Shown here: positions 27,546-35,809 of the stretch, one piece after another
Position numbering within the stretch: position 1 is the stretch's first letter
Layout: each line of letters begins with the position of its first letter
Assembly (NCBI RefSeq): GCF_004117855.1
Contig: NZ_QWBW01000015.1
Location: forward strand, 84,086 to 148,085
Source of the DNA: Modicisalibacter coralii
GTDB lineage: Bacteria; Pseudomonadota; Gammaproteobacteria; Pseudomonadales; Halomonadaceae
Direction: 5' to 3'
Length of the DNA: 64,000 bases
Translations under genes and position numbers: made by a program
The notes under the pieces: generated by a model
The model's input: only the letters and a program-made list of their open reading frames with translations
Databases searched by the model: none
Told to the model about the DNA's origin: nothing

Positions 27546-29030
27546 TCAAAAACCTCTGGCACTAGGAATCGGCTGTACCTGAGGATATAGGTTAATAAAC
27601 TTGGTTTTACCTTGCATGAAGAGATCTACTTCCCCATACGACATCAACACCTCTATAGCTGCCTGTAATCGCTTTTTATTGCGAATTGGATTGGGACCAC
27701 GCTGGCGAACGTCATTGTAGCGAATGACTTGGTATCGGCACTGCCGGACTTCATTCAAGTACTCGCTCAGCAACTGAGCATCTAACTCCTCTTGCGGAGG
27801 TGGAACAAAGATCTGCTGAAAGTAGTTTGAGTACCAGCTACAGAGCTCTATCGCTTGCCGCAAAGAACGAATTCCAATCTTGCCTTCCTCGTCGCCCCCC
27901 TCCTCATCCTCCTCTAGAAGATGGAGAAGTGCGGCGACACGGGCAATATTCTCCGCAAGCTTGTTAGCATGATCAGGCACTAAGAAAAACCGCTCCCCAA
28001 AAGCGAGCTGAGCCTCAATTTCATTATGGACCTTAACCCAGCACTCATGGGCCTCAGCTGAAAATTCGAGGGCACGACGTTCATGTGGAATGTTCTCAGT
28101 CAAAACTAAGTTTTCCAGCACCAAGCTTGCGAGACGTTGTCGAGCCATTTCCCAAGCATCCCAACTCACCTGATGATGCGCATCCATAAACCGAGACCCC
28201 TGCAGGGAAGCCGGGCAACACACGAGAAACCGTCCCCATAGACCGGATTCTCGCTCACGCTGACCATGCTGCTCCAAGTGAGATTGCATTACCCCTGGTT
28301 GCACCAGCATCATTATGCTTAACCGTGCGTTATCCAGAGTCACACCACCAGATGTAGCACGCGCAGTCGTAATGGTACCACCACTCCATAGCGTGTTCAG
28401 TTTACCCAACTCTCTAAACAAAGCACTCTTCATGGCCGTATGACCTTCATCGGTAACGACGCTAGCTGAGGAGAAATCCTCATGAAGACCTTTGAAAACA
28501 GCTTCGGGTGTTGCATCTTCATAGACCATCGCCATTTCCTTTGGCCTCTCCGGCTTCCTTTCGTATAGTTCTTTAAGTTCGAGACTTTGCTTATCGGTAC
28601 GAGAGCCTTTCGTTTTGTTCCGATAGATTTGTTCTGTTAACGATTTTTTCTCTGCAAGCCACTGACTTTGCTCGGCCTGGTATAGCTCCAGATTCTTCGC
28701 ATATTCACTTCTCTGCTGGCGTTCCAGATCATTAATAGGCGACATCACCCGGTTTAATAGTGCTGACTTTCGCTCTCCAGGTGGTGCGATGATATTGATC
28801 GCCAGAGAAAGTGGCTTCAGGTTGCCATAGGGCATGCGCACGTCATGTGTGCCTTGACAGGCGGTAGCCAAAGCACCAAGAAAAGTGAGACCAGCCATAT
28901 CAGGTGGTACCTGTATATTGCGGCTCAGCTCTTGAGTGGCTTCCCAAAACAGCGACCCTTCCATAACTGCAGCATCGAACTCCCCGGGCCCCGGCAGAAG
29001 GGGGCGTTTGAGTCTGAACGGGTTGTGCAT
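27546..29030 (-). CDS. DUF3987 protein (primase/helicase-like ATPase of mobile elements)
   Basis: 494 aa. Start ATG 29030 follows AAGGAGCCAGGAG; a longer frame upstream is not supported. N-terminal PGPGEFDAAVMEGSLFWEA and TFLGALATACQG lead to a modified P-loop, APPGERKSALL (about 82-91), then a coiled-coil Glu/Lys/Gln segment (about 100-160), DEGHTAMKS (Walker-B-like) and a C-terminal helical part. DUF3987 proteins sit in plasmids, prophages and satellites and are thought to act in element replication. Here it is followed (transcription order) by nothing, and preceded by the XRE and YagK-like genes. Confidence 0.75.
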   Translation of the reverse strand: MHNPFRLKRPLLPGPGEFDAAVMEGSLFWEATQELSRNIQVPPDMAGLTFLGALATACQGTHDVRMPYGNLKPLSLAINIIAPPGERKSALLNRVMSPINDLERQQRSEYAKNLELYQAEQSQWLAEKKSLTEQIYRNKTKGSRTDKQSLELKELYERKPERPKEMAMVYEDATPEAVFKGLHEDFSSASVVTDEGHTAMKSALFRELGKLNTLWSGGTITTARATSGGVTLDNARLSIMMLVQPGVMQSHLEQHGQRERESGLWGRFLVCCPASLQGSRFMDAHHQVSWDAWEMARQRLASLVLENLVLTENIPHERRALEFSAEAHECWVKVHNEIEAQLAFGERFFLVPDHANKLAENIARVAALLHLLEEDEEGGDEEGKIGIRSLRQAIELCSWYSNYFQQIFVPPPQEELDAQLLSEYLNEVRQCRYQVIRYNDVRQRGPNPIRNKKRLQAAIEVLMSYGEVDLFMQGKTKFINLYPQVQPIPSARGF

Positions 29031-29341
29031 CTCCTGGCTCCTTATGGCTGTGTGTTTGCACGGGCTATCAGTCGCCGTGCCTGGCCAAGAGTGGACCCCA
29101 TGCCAACATCCTTGGAGGGCCTTGCTAAAAGCCAGGGTTAAATCATGCAAAGCCATTGACATCAAGGAGAGTCTATGGCAGAGACCTGCTCTTTTTTCTG
29201 GTCATCAGAACCTGATTTTTGCTATTTCTGCTATGGAATAGCAGTCATAGCGCGTATTGGGGCCAGATGACGACGTGATTCTCTGGTTGTCGCTCCAATT
29301 GGGCTGCCAACAGCGACCAAGACTTTGGTCGATGCATGGCG

Positions 29342-29767
29342 TCAGAGCACCTCCTGGAGGCGCTGCTGAAGAAGTGCCTTGGCCGGCCCAGATGGAAGCC
29401 TACGCTCCTGCTCCCAATCCTGGAGGGTTCGCGGGCTGATTCCTAACTGAGCAGCAAACTCTCTCTGAGTCAGTCTTTTCTTGTGACGCAAAGAACGCAT
29501 GGCACTGACCAACTCCTCGACTGTTATTTCAGCCTGTGTGGTTGTGTTTTGATAACATTGAAGAACTGCGTCCGATGAAATAGGGTTAGCTGTGGAAACT
29601 AATTCGGAAGTTTGAGAGAAAGAATGTGTCAGCGACTGCGCAGGACATGATCTCGCCTTTTCACGAATCGGCAATCCTGACTTCGCCATGACTCTATCAG
29701 CATGCTCTGGGAACCGCTCTCGCAGAGAAGCAGCAAATAGGTCTTCATTATGGAAACCTTGCGACAT
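29342..29767 (-). CDS. XRE-family HTH regulator
   Basis: 141 aa, start ATG after AAGGAGATATCTC. The N-terminal ~75 residues are unassigned; the C-terminal ~60 hold an XRE/Cro helix-turn-helix (RLTQREFAAQLGISPRTLQDWEQERR). The pattern VEELVSAMRSLRHKKRLTQREFA resembles HigA/MqsA-type antitoxin DNA-binding domains, but no toxin partner is adjacent. Likely controls the DUF3987 and/or YagK-like genes that flank it in the same orientation. Confidence 0.75.
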   Translation of the reverse strand: MSQGFHNEDLFAASLRERFPEHADRVMAKSGLPIREKARSCPAQSLTHSFSQTSELVSTANPISSDAVLQCYQNTTTQAEITVEELVSAMRSLRHKKRLTQREFAAQLGISPRTLQDWEQERRLPSGPAKALLQQRLQEVL

Positions 29768-29949
29768 GAGATATCTCCTTTCCCAGTTGTGGTCAACAGA
29801 TGGAGAGATAAAAAGAGGCGACAGAACAACGGCACTGCCGCACATAAGATAGGTCATGCAAGAAAATAATGCTTGACAAAATAACGAGGTACTTTAAGAA
29901 GCTTGAATCTCTGATTACTCAGAAAACCTCAATTATGATAAATATTTTT

Positions 29950-30642
29950 TTATCTTCGACTAGTCTCAAAAGCATGAACATGGCCGCCGTATTGTTTAGA
30001 ATGTGCCTTGCAGAGGTAACTGGACCACTCAAATAGAGCGGGCAAAGCCTGATACCCGTTAGCCGGCTCTAAATAATAGCACGACGTGTTTGAAGAGCGA
30101 CACAATCTAACTTGCCCTACTGCGTCCTCTAAGGAAACCTGCAAAGCGCTGGCCCAGGCTTCAGCTACACGCCAGAACAAATTTTTCCCTTCATAATTCC
30201 AATTCCCGGGAGTGTAGTAGGCATGTAGGTTCAACAGTAGTAGAACATGGTAATGGGGCATCCCGTCCTGACTTATCTCCCGTGCACGGGCGTAACGCAC
30301 ACGACAGCCATGAGGAATACCCTGAGCTTGTTTCATTTTTCTGTCATGAGCAATCTTGGCATTTAATGACTTGTGGAATCGATTAATTGGACCATTGGTA
30401 GCGGCATCTTCTGGCAGAGGCACGCCATGTGGAAGGGTTAAGTCGAATCGACAGGCGAGTACACGCTTATGATCTTCAATGGCTTGACAAATCACACGAT
30501 ACAGGCGATACAGGTAATCTTCCACCAATGGTCCTTTACTGGTTTGTATTGGCAAAACCACACCAGGCTCAGGTTGATAAATGGGATCGTATATTAGATT
30601 TAGGTTAGTATTTTCGGCAAGACGTGATGGTGCAGGCTTCAT
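29950..30642 (-). CDS. YagK/YfjJ-type (inovirus Gp2-like) replication protein
   Basis: 230 aa. Matches the YagK/YfjJ C-terminal domain family: VLACRFDLTLP near residue 62-71, NRFHKSLNAKI, CRVRYARAREISQDGMPHYHVLLLLN, WNYEGKNLFWRVAEAW and a C-terminal CYYLEPANGYQ. The His-x-His (His130, His132) flanked by hydrophobic residues is an HUH-like motif as in rolling-circle initiators. The AT-rich DNA upstream (30643-31000) may carry its replication site. Found in satellites and inovirus-like elements. Confidence 0.7.
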   Translation of the reverse strand: MKPAPSRLAENTNLNLIYDPIYQPEPGVVLPIQTSKGPLVEDYLYRLYRVICQAIEDHKRVLACRFDLTLPHGVPLPEDAATNGPINRFHKSLNAKIAHDRKMKQAQGIPHGCRVRYARAREISQDGMPHYHVLLLLNLHAYYTPGNWNYEGKNLFWRVAEAWASALQVSLEDAVGQVRLCRSSNTSCYYLEPANGYQALPALFEWSSYLCKAHSKQYGGHVHAFETSRR

Positions 30643-31218
30643 GATAAAACTCCTTCGTATTTAGTTAACAAGCCTCTTCCCCCAGAGACAATGTGAGTTA
30701 GACACTAAACAAGGCAGCATTGTGACCCTTCATGGTCACATGGGTTTTACTAGCAGCCACCCAGCAGTACATCACCACCAATCAAAAATAATGCATTGCA
30801 ATAATAATTACTAGACAATACTAACTTACCCTAAAATCAAAAACCTCTTAATTGCTAGCCACCCCCTTTAAACAAAACAAAACTACAAGGTTTTACCTGA
30901 AATCCTCCTTGCTTAATTACTCGCACAATACATCAAGACGATGCATCAAATATTTCGCCATCTTTGTCTCGCTGTGATGTATTTCAGACTGCCTTTCACT
31001 TACCGCTCAACCCATAATTCAGCGATGTAAAAAAATACGTCTCTGCCGGACCGGGCGCTGAATAGGCGCAAATGAGACCTGGATGGCACGGTGCCGCCGT
31101 ATAGGATTCCTGGTCTGCCGGATATTCGAATCAATAATTTTTCAAACCTGTACTACCTCCTTGAAGCCATAGATGGATGGCTTTGATTCTCTTTTTTCTA
31201 TTTTGAGGAGGCAGTTCA
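30643..31218. other. 576-bp AT-rich non-coding region
   Basis: Upstream of the YagK-like gene, very AT-rich to about 31000, then changing abruptly to GC-rich. No open frame with a ribosome site. Contains the palindrome at 30721-30740 and a short hairpin AAGCCAT-N4-ATGGCTT near 31165. May hold a promoter, replication site or a junction between two elements. Confidence 0.45.
30721..30740. repeat. palindrome TGTGACC-N6-GGTCACA
   Basis: Perfect 7-bp arms around CTTCAT, about 80 bp upstream of the YagK-like start. Candidate operator for the XRE regulator, or a replication-initiator site. Confidence 0.6.
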
Positions 31219-31551
31219 ATGACGATGTCTTGTCCCAGCTGTGGCGCATCGCGGGTGGTGTCGCGCCATCATGGTCGGAAGGTAGGTGGCACCACGGGTG
31301 CGGTGGCCGGCACCGCCAGTGGGGCGGCTGGTGCCTGGAGTGGTGCCGAGGCCGGCGCGTTGGTTGGCGCAGTAGGCGGTCCGGTAGGGATCGCCGTCGG
31401 AAGCATCGCTGGCGCCGTCTTTGGTGGATTGGTCGGTGGCACGGCGGGCGGCGTCGCCGGGGCTCGCCTCGGCAGCGAGCTTGATAGCCAGGTGCTCGAC
31501 AATCTCGAGTGCCGTGCCTGTGGCCACACCTTTCGCCCCCATGTCGATTGA
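31219..31551 (+). CDS. glycine-zipper protein bracketed by zinc ribbons
   Basis: 110 aa, start after TTTTGAGGAGGCAGTTCA. An N-terminal CPSCGASRVVSRHH and a C-terminal CRACGHTF form one split zinc ribbon. Between them are ~65 residues of Gly/Ala with G-x-x-x-G periodicity (GGTTGAVAGTASGAAGAWSGAEAGALVG...), i.e. glycine-zipper transmembrane hairpins. Such proteins occur in plasmids and conjugative islands; function unknown. First gene of the GC-rich recombination block. Confidence 0.6.
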   Translation: MTMSCPSCGASRVVSRHHGRKVGGTTGAVAGTASGAAGAWSGAEAGALVGAVGGPVGIAVGSIAGAVFGGLVGGTAGGVAGARLGSELDSQVLDNLECRACGHTFRPHVD

Positions 31552-31686
31552 CCCCTCACGGTCCGTCTCACGAGTCCATCGCTGATCGGCGATACCCACA
31601 CGATTCTTTCTCTACTTGCTCACAGTCGGCCTACTCCTAGGGGAGCGGGCCGTTATGCCGTGCTCGACATCCAAGGAGCTTTCCCC

Positions 31687-32655
31687 ATGGCACATCTGAT
31701 CGAACACATGGCCTACGTCGGCGATACCCCCTGGCATGGTCTGGGCCAGCAGCTGTCCCGTCACCAGCCGCTGGAAGTCTGGCGGCAGCAGGCCGGCATG
31801 GACTGGCACATCGAGGAATCCCCGGTGCGCTTCATCACCAATGGCGCGGGCCACTTGGGCAGCATCCACTCCTTCCCGGAGCAGAAGGTGCTCTATCGCT
31901 CCGACACCCAGGCCCCGCTGTCGGTGGTCTCCCAACGCTACAAGGTGGTACAGCCGGAAGAGGTGCTGGAGTTCTACCGGGATCTCACGGAATACGCAGG
32001 CTATGAGCTCGAGACGGCCGGCGTGCTCAAGGGTGGCCGCAAGTTCTGGGCTCTGGCGCGCAGTGGCCTGGGCGGAGCTCTGAAGGGCCAGGATCAGGTC
32101 AACGACTACCTGCTGCTGGCCACCTCCTGCGACGGTTCACTGGCTACCGTCGCCACCCCGACGTCCGTGCGGGTGGTCTGCAACAACACCCTGACCATCG
32201 CCGTGGACGGTACTTCGCAAGGCGTGAAGGTGCCGCACAGCACCGAGTTCCGTCCGCAGCTGGTCAAACAGCAGCTGGGGATCTCCGTGTCCCAGTGGGA
32301 CGACTTCATGTATCGCCTGAAAACCCTGGCCGAGCGCAAGGTCAGCCAGGAAGAAGCGAGGACCTACTTCCAGTCGGTGATCTGCAACGCCGAGGCGCCG
32401 CTGGAGGATCCGTCCAAGCTACCTAACTTCCGTGCCCTCAATCGCGTCCAGAAGCTTTACCAGGGCGAGGGACGCGGTTCTCAGCTGTGCACGGCGCAAG
32501 GCACCGCCTGGGGCCTGCTCAACGCGGTCACCGAGTACGTGGACCACGAGAAGCGTGCTCGCAGCAACGATTACCGCATGGACTCCGCCTGGTTCGGCCA
32601 GGGCGCCGGCCTCAAGGACAAGGCGCTGGAGTCCGCCCTTGCGCTGGTGGCCTGA
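31687..32655 (+). CDS. DUF932 plasmid/phage protein
   Basis: 322 aa. The start MAHLIEHMAYVGDTPWHGLG is the canonical opening of DUF932 proteins, with AAGGAG nine bases upstream. Further family features: VSQRYKVVQPEEVLEFY, VVCNNTL, and a C-terminal NAVTEYVDHEKRARSNDYRMDSAWFGQG. These proteins lie beside ERF/Bet and exonuclease genes on conjugative elements, as here, and are thought to help recombination or replication. Followed by a rho-independent terminator. Confidence 0.85.
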   Translation: MAHLIEHMAYVGDTPWHGLGQQLSRHQPLEVWRQQAGMDWHIEESPVRFITNGAGHLGSIHSFPEQKVLYRSDTQAPLSVVSQRYKVVQPEEVLEFYRDLTEYAGYELETAGVLKGGRKFWALARSGLGGALKGQDQVNDYLLLATSCDGSLATVATPTSVRVVCNNTLTIAVDGTSQGVKVPHSTEFRPQLVKQQLGISVSQWDDFMYRLKTLAERKVSQEEARTYFQSVICNAEAPLEDPSKLPNFRALNRVQKLYQGEGRGSQLCTAQGTAWGLLNAVTEYVDHEKRARSNDYRMDSAWFGQGAGLKDKALESALALVA

Positions 32656-32700
32656 ACGGCGCCCTTCGTTCTCCCCCGTCTTTCCCTCACCACGGCATAG

Positions 32701-32731
32701 CGCCCGGCCCATCAAAGGCCGGGCGTTTTTG
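32701..32731 (+). terminator. rho-independent terminator after the DUF932 gene
   Basis: CGCCCGGCC-N7-GGCCGGGCG (9-bp stem) followed by TTTTTG. Confidence 0.85.
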
Positions 32732-32746
32732 TTTATGGAGGTACCG

Positions 32747-32932
32747 ATGCAACCACCCATGACATTCGAGATCTGCCATGCCCTGACCCAGCTGACGCGT
32801 CAGTTACTCGAGGCTGGCGAGCAAGCGACCGAGACCCACGTGCTGGCCAAGGGTCAGGTCTATCGCGTGGCCGTATCCCTGGAGCCGGTCCCGACCGAGG
32901 AGCTCCCTGACGTCATCCAACGCTATCGATAA
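32747..32932 (+). CDS. 61-aa hypothetical protein
   Basis: Start ATG after TGGAGGTACCG. Begins MQPPMTFEICHALTQLTRQLLEAGEQ and ends LPDVIQRYR; helical N-half and short beta C-half, no recognised domain. Lies 11 nt before the ERF gene, so is probably the first gene of the ERF-YqaJ-RadC transcript. Confidence 0.6.
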   Translation: MQPPMTFEICHALTQLTRQLLEAGEQATETHVLAKGQVYRVAVSLEPVPTEELPDVIQRYR

Positions 32933-32943
32933 CGGAGGCCATC

Positions 32944-33681
32944 ATGGCAACCCCCATTCATCCCAAGACCGCCGACCAGACACCGATCGCTCAAGCAACC
33001 CAGGACAGCACCGCGATCATCCAGGTGATCGAGCGGGCCGCCCTCAATCCCGAGGTCGACATCGACAAGATGGAGCGCCTGTTGCAAATGCAGGAGCGGG
33101 TGCTCGACCGCCAGGCACTGATGGCCTATAGCGCCGCCATGGCGGCCATGCAGACCGAGCTGCCAAGCATCGCCGAGCGTGGCAAGACCAATAACGGGCA
33201 CTACGCCACCCTAGAAGACATCGTCGATACCGTGCGTCCGATCATGAAGAAGCACGGCTTCGCGGTGAGCTTCCGGATTCAGACCCAGGAGCGTGGCATT
33301 CAGGTGACCGGCGTGCTGATGCACCAGGACGGTCATCGTGAAGAAACCAGCATGCTGTTGCCGGCCGATACCAGCGGCAGCAAGAACGCCGTCCAGGCCT
33401 TCGGTTCCTCTACCAGCTATGGCAAGCGCTACGTGCTCTGCGCCCTGCTCAACATCACCACCCGGGGCCAGGACGACAACGGCCACGCCGCCGCCCCGGT
33501 GAATCTGGTCACGCCCTTCCAGGCCGGGCAGATCCGGCAGCTGATTGCCGCCTGTCCCCCAGCGACCCAGGAGTGGTTCGTCGGTAAGTACGGCGACGCC
33601 CAGCAGGTGCCCCGTGGTGACTTCGACAAGCTGCGTGCCTCCCTGCAGAAGCGGGCCCAGCCCAACCGTCAACATCACTGA
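32944..33681 (+). CDS. ERF-family single-strand annealing protein
   Basis: 245 aa. Core motifs of the ERF superfamily: AYSAAMAAMQTELPSIAERGKT, NNGHYATLEDIVDTVRPIMKKHGFAVSF, EETSMLLPADTSGSKNAVQAFGSSTSYGKRYVLCALLNI. Anneals complementary single strands in phage or plasmid recombination. Pairs with the YqaJ exonuclease downstream, the usual two-component recombination module. The C-terminal tail (PFQAGQIRQLIAACPPATQEW) may bind partner proteins. Confidence 0.88.
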   Translation: MATPIHPKTADQTPIAQATQDSTAIIQVIERAALNPEVDIDKMERLLQMQERVLDRQALMAYSAAMAAMQTELPSIAERGKTNNGHYATLEDIVDTVRPIMKKHGFAVSFRIQTQERGIQVTGVLMHQDGHREETSMLLPADTSGSKNAVQAFGSSTSYGKRYVLCALLNITTRGQDDNGHAAAPVNLVTPFQAGQIRQLIAACPPATQEWFVGKYGDAQQVPRGDFDKLRASLQKRAQPNRQHH

Positions 33682-33741
33682 GCGGCCGGCGAGGGGCCTC
33701 CCCTCGCTGGCCTATGCCGTGTCATCGAGAAGGAGATCGTC

Positions 33742-34353
33742 ATGCAGACCCTGACACTGGAACAGGGCACGCCCGAGTGGCATGCCGCCCGTCTGGGCAT
33801 CGTCACCATGTCCGAGCTGAAGACTCTGCTGGTCAAGGGCAAGGGGCCGGGAGGCTTCGGTACCGGTGCGATGAGCTACATGCATCAGCTGATCGGCGAG
33901 CGCATCACCGGCGAGCCCTCCGATGCCTTCCAGGGCAACGCTCACACCCAGCGCGGTCATGAGCTGGAACCCGTGGCCCGGGAGCTCTATCACGAGGCCG
34001 CCGGCCTGCCCCAACTGGAGCAGGTCGGCATCATCCTCAACCACGGGGTGGGCTACTCGCCTGACTGCCTGGTCGACAGCAATGGCCTAGTCGAAATCAA
34101 GACCAAGCTGCCCAAGTACCAGATCGAGCTACTGCTGACCGACGAGCTGCCCCAGGAGCACGTCGCTCAGTGCCAAGGCGGGCTGTGGGTCAGCGAGTGC
34201 GAGTGGATCGACTTCGTCAGCTACTGGCCAGGCATGCCGCTGTTCGTGAAGCGCGCCTACCGGGACGAGGTGATGATCCGCACCATCGCCGAACGCGTCG
34301 AGGCGTTCTATGAGGAGCTGGAACGCCGCATGGCCATGGTCATGGCGGCCTAA
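33742..34353 (+). CDS. YqaJ/lambda-Exo-type viral recombinase nuclease
   Basis: 203 aa. YqaJ domain: QGTPEWHAARLGIVTMSEL at the N-terminus, MHQLIGERITGE, RGHELEPVARELY, YSPDCLVDSNGLVEIKTKLP (catalytic Asp, Glu-x-Lys) and QCQGGLWVSECEW. It resects DNA 5'-3' to supply the annealing protein encoded just upstream. Start ATG has AAGGAGATCGTC. Confidence 0.88.
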   Translation: MQTLTLEQGTPEWHAARLGIVTMSELKTLLVKGKGPGGFGTGAMSYMHQLIGERITGEPSDAFQGNAHTQRGHELEPVARELYHEAAGLPQLEQVGIILNHGVGYSPDCLVDSNGLVEIKTKLPKYQIELLLTDELPQEHVAQCQGGLWVSECEWIDFVSYWPGMPLFVKRAYRDEVMIRTIAERVEAFYEELERRMAMVMAA

Positions 34354-34364
34354 GGAGCAACACC

Positions 34365-34862
34365 ATGCACCACCGCAAGCTGAGTGCCGGCGAGACCGCC
34401 GGCACCTATCGCATCACCGACACGGTGACTGAATCGGAGCTCTTAAACATCGCCAAGGCATTCGCTCGTCGCCGACTGGCCAAAGGACGCAAGATCACCC
34501 AGCCAGCTCTCGCGTTCGAGTACCTGCAGGTGCTGCTGCAGGACTACGAGCACGAGGTCTTCAGCACCCTGTTCCTCGACAGCCAACATCGGGTAATCTG
34601 CTTCGAGGAGCTGTTTCGCGGCACCATCGACTCAGCGAGCGTCTACCCGCGTGAAGTGGTCAAGCATGCCCTGGCCTGCAACGCTGCTGCAGTGATCCTG
34701 GTTCACAACCATCCCTCGGGTGATCCCGAACCCAGTGACGCCGACCGACGCATCACCCAGCGGCTGAAGGAGGCACTGGGACTGGTGGAGATTCGCGTCG
34801 TTGACCATTTGGTGATCGGCTTGGATGCCTGCGTTTCGTTTGCCGAGCGAGACCTTGTGTAA
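34365..34862 (+). CDS. radC: RadC-family JAB1/MPN protein
   Basis: 165 aa. JAB domain with the metal site HNHPSGDPEPSDAD (His-x-His...Asp) and ITQRLKEALGLVEIRVVDHLVIG. The N-terminal UPF0758 HhH part of chromosomal RadC is missing; this is the short form typical of mobile islands. Starts 11 nt after the nuclease gene. Enzymatic role not established for the family. Confidence 0.85.
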   Translation: MHHRKLSAGETAGTYRITDTVTESELLNIAKAFARRRLAKGRKITQPALAFEYLQVLLQDYEHEVFSTLFLDSQHRVICFEELFRGTIDSASVYPREVVKHALACNAAAVILVHNHPSGDPEPSDADRRITQRLKEALGLVEIRVVDHLVIGLDACVSFAERDLV

Positions 34863-34875
34863 AGCGCATACGTTA

Positions 34876-34898
34876 AGCCCCTCCATCATGGAGGGGCT
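34876..34898 (+). terminator. hairpin after radC
   Basis: AGCCCCTCCAT-C-ATGGAGGGGCT, an 11-bp stem 13 nt after the stop codon. No immediate U tract, so termination efficiency is uncertain. Confidence 0.6.
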
Positions 34899-35002
34899 AG
34901 ATGCCCAGCACATATTTTTTTATTAGGGCGATTGAATTTACAGACTCCAGCCCCCATAGCTTGCGTTCCCACTAAAGCCATTTCACACAGGAGGTGCACG
35001 CT

Positions 35003-35167
35003 ATGACTATGATACGCCCGGAGGTGCTGAAGGAAGCTATGCGAGCATTAGATTTTGAGGGCACACCTATAGATGAGCTGGACAGTGATCAGGACGAGCT
35101 CATTGAAAATTTCATCGATAAAAATTATGGCAAGGACGGATATATTGAGAATGACGACAGGATGTAG
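35003..35167 (+). CDS. 54-aa acidic small protein
   Basis: ATG preceded by ACAGGAGGTGCACGCT, a strong ribosome site. The product MTMIRPEVLKEAMRALDFEG... continues with many Asp/Glu (ELDSDQDELIENFIDKNYG) and ends DDRM. Very acidic, no domain. Could be a DNA-mimic or anti-restriction type peptide, as acidic small proteins of mobile elements sometimes are; that is a guess. Confidence 0.55.
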   Translation: MTMIRPEVLKEAMRALDFEGTPIDELDSDQDELIENFIDKNYGKDGYIENDDRM

Positions 35168-35329
35168 CTGCTGTCCTTCAGGATGCTGGATTGTGATCCA
35201 GCATCCGGTAAATGTTCATTCCTGCCAATTCGTGATCCTGCCACAATCCGCGCCATGCCGGGCCCGGCCGCTTGTTCCCCCTGACTGCTGTTCATATTAG
35301 CGTTTGCCTAAGGGTGTGCTGCTGTCGAA

Positions 35330-35349
35330 TACTGTATAAATGAACAGTA
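35330..35349 (+). promoter_or_regulatory. LexA box of umuDC
   Basis: TACTGTATAAATGAACAGTA fits the gammaproteobacterial SOS-box core CTG-N10-CAG with extended TA/TA flanks. It lies 20 bp before the umuD start, with an AAGAGG ribosome site between. Confidence 0.9.
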
Positions 35350-35368
35350 TTTGACAAGAGGAACCGCC

Positions 35369-35809
35369 ATGCGCGATCCCGAGATCCGCCATCCGCACCC
35401 GGCACCGCCGTACAGCGCCCTGCCCCATCCGCTGGCCACCATCCGCGCCGGCATCTCCGGCTTCCCCTCGCCGGCGGAGGACTACGTCGGCCGCACGCTC
35501 GACCTCAACGAGCGGCTGGTGAAGCGCCCCGCGGCCACGTTTTTTATGACCGTCACCGGTGACAGCATGGTCGAGTTCGGCATCCAGGACGGCGACACCC
35601 TGGTGGTGGACCGCTCGATCGACGCCCGCCCCGGACACATCGTCGTCGCCCTGGTCGACGGCGAGGTGATCGTGAAGCGCTACGAGATGATCGGGAAGCG
35701 GCCCTACCTGTGCTCCGGCAACAGCCAGTACGCGCCGATCCCGCTCGCCAACCTCGACTGCCAGGTATGGGGCGTGGTGCGCTCGGTCATCCACGAGTAC
35801 GCCGTATGA
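35369..35809 (+). CDS. umuD: UmuD-like translesion polymerase subunit/LexA-fold peptidase
   Basis: 146 aa. S24 peptidase fold with GFPSPAEDYV, catalytic Ser66 in VTGDSM and Lys103 in EVIVKRYE. The self-cleavage site position, Cys-Gly in E. coli UmuD, is Ser30-Gly31 (ISGFPSP). SOS-induced (LexA box upstream); processing activates DNA polymerase V with UmuC. Stop overlaps the umuC start (ATGA). Confidence 0.88.
   Translation: MRDPEIRHPHPAPPYSALPHPLATIRAGISGFPSPAEDYVGRTLDLNERLVKRPAATFFMTVTGDSMVEFGIQDGDTLVVDRSIDARPGHIVVALVDGEVIVKRYEMIGKRPYLCSGNSQYAPIPLANLDCQVWGVVRSVIHEYAV

Noticed and set aside
26573..29250. Similar short strings GGAATAGC(CG)CAGTCATAG at about 26573 and 29235
   Set aside because: Only two imperfect copies of modest length; may be chance, though a shared regulator site cannot be excluded.
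30643..31218. Plasmid-type replication origin
   Set aside because: AT-rich with one palindrome, but no iterons or DnaA-box cluster visible; evidence insufficient.
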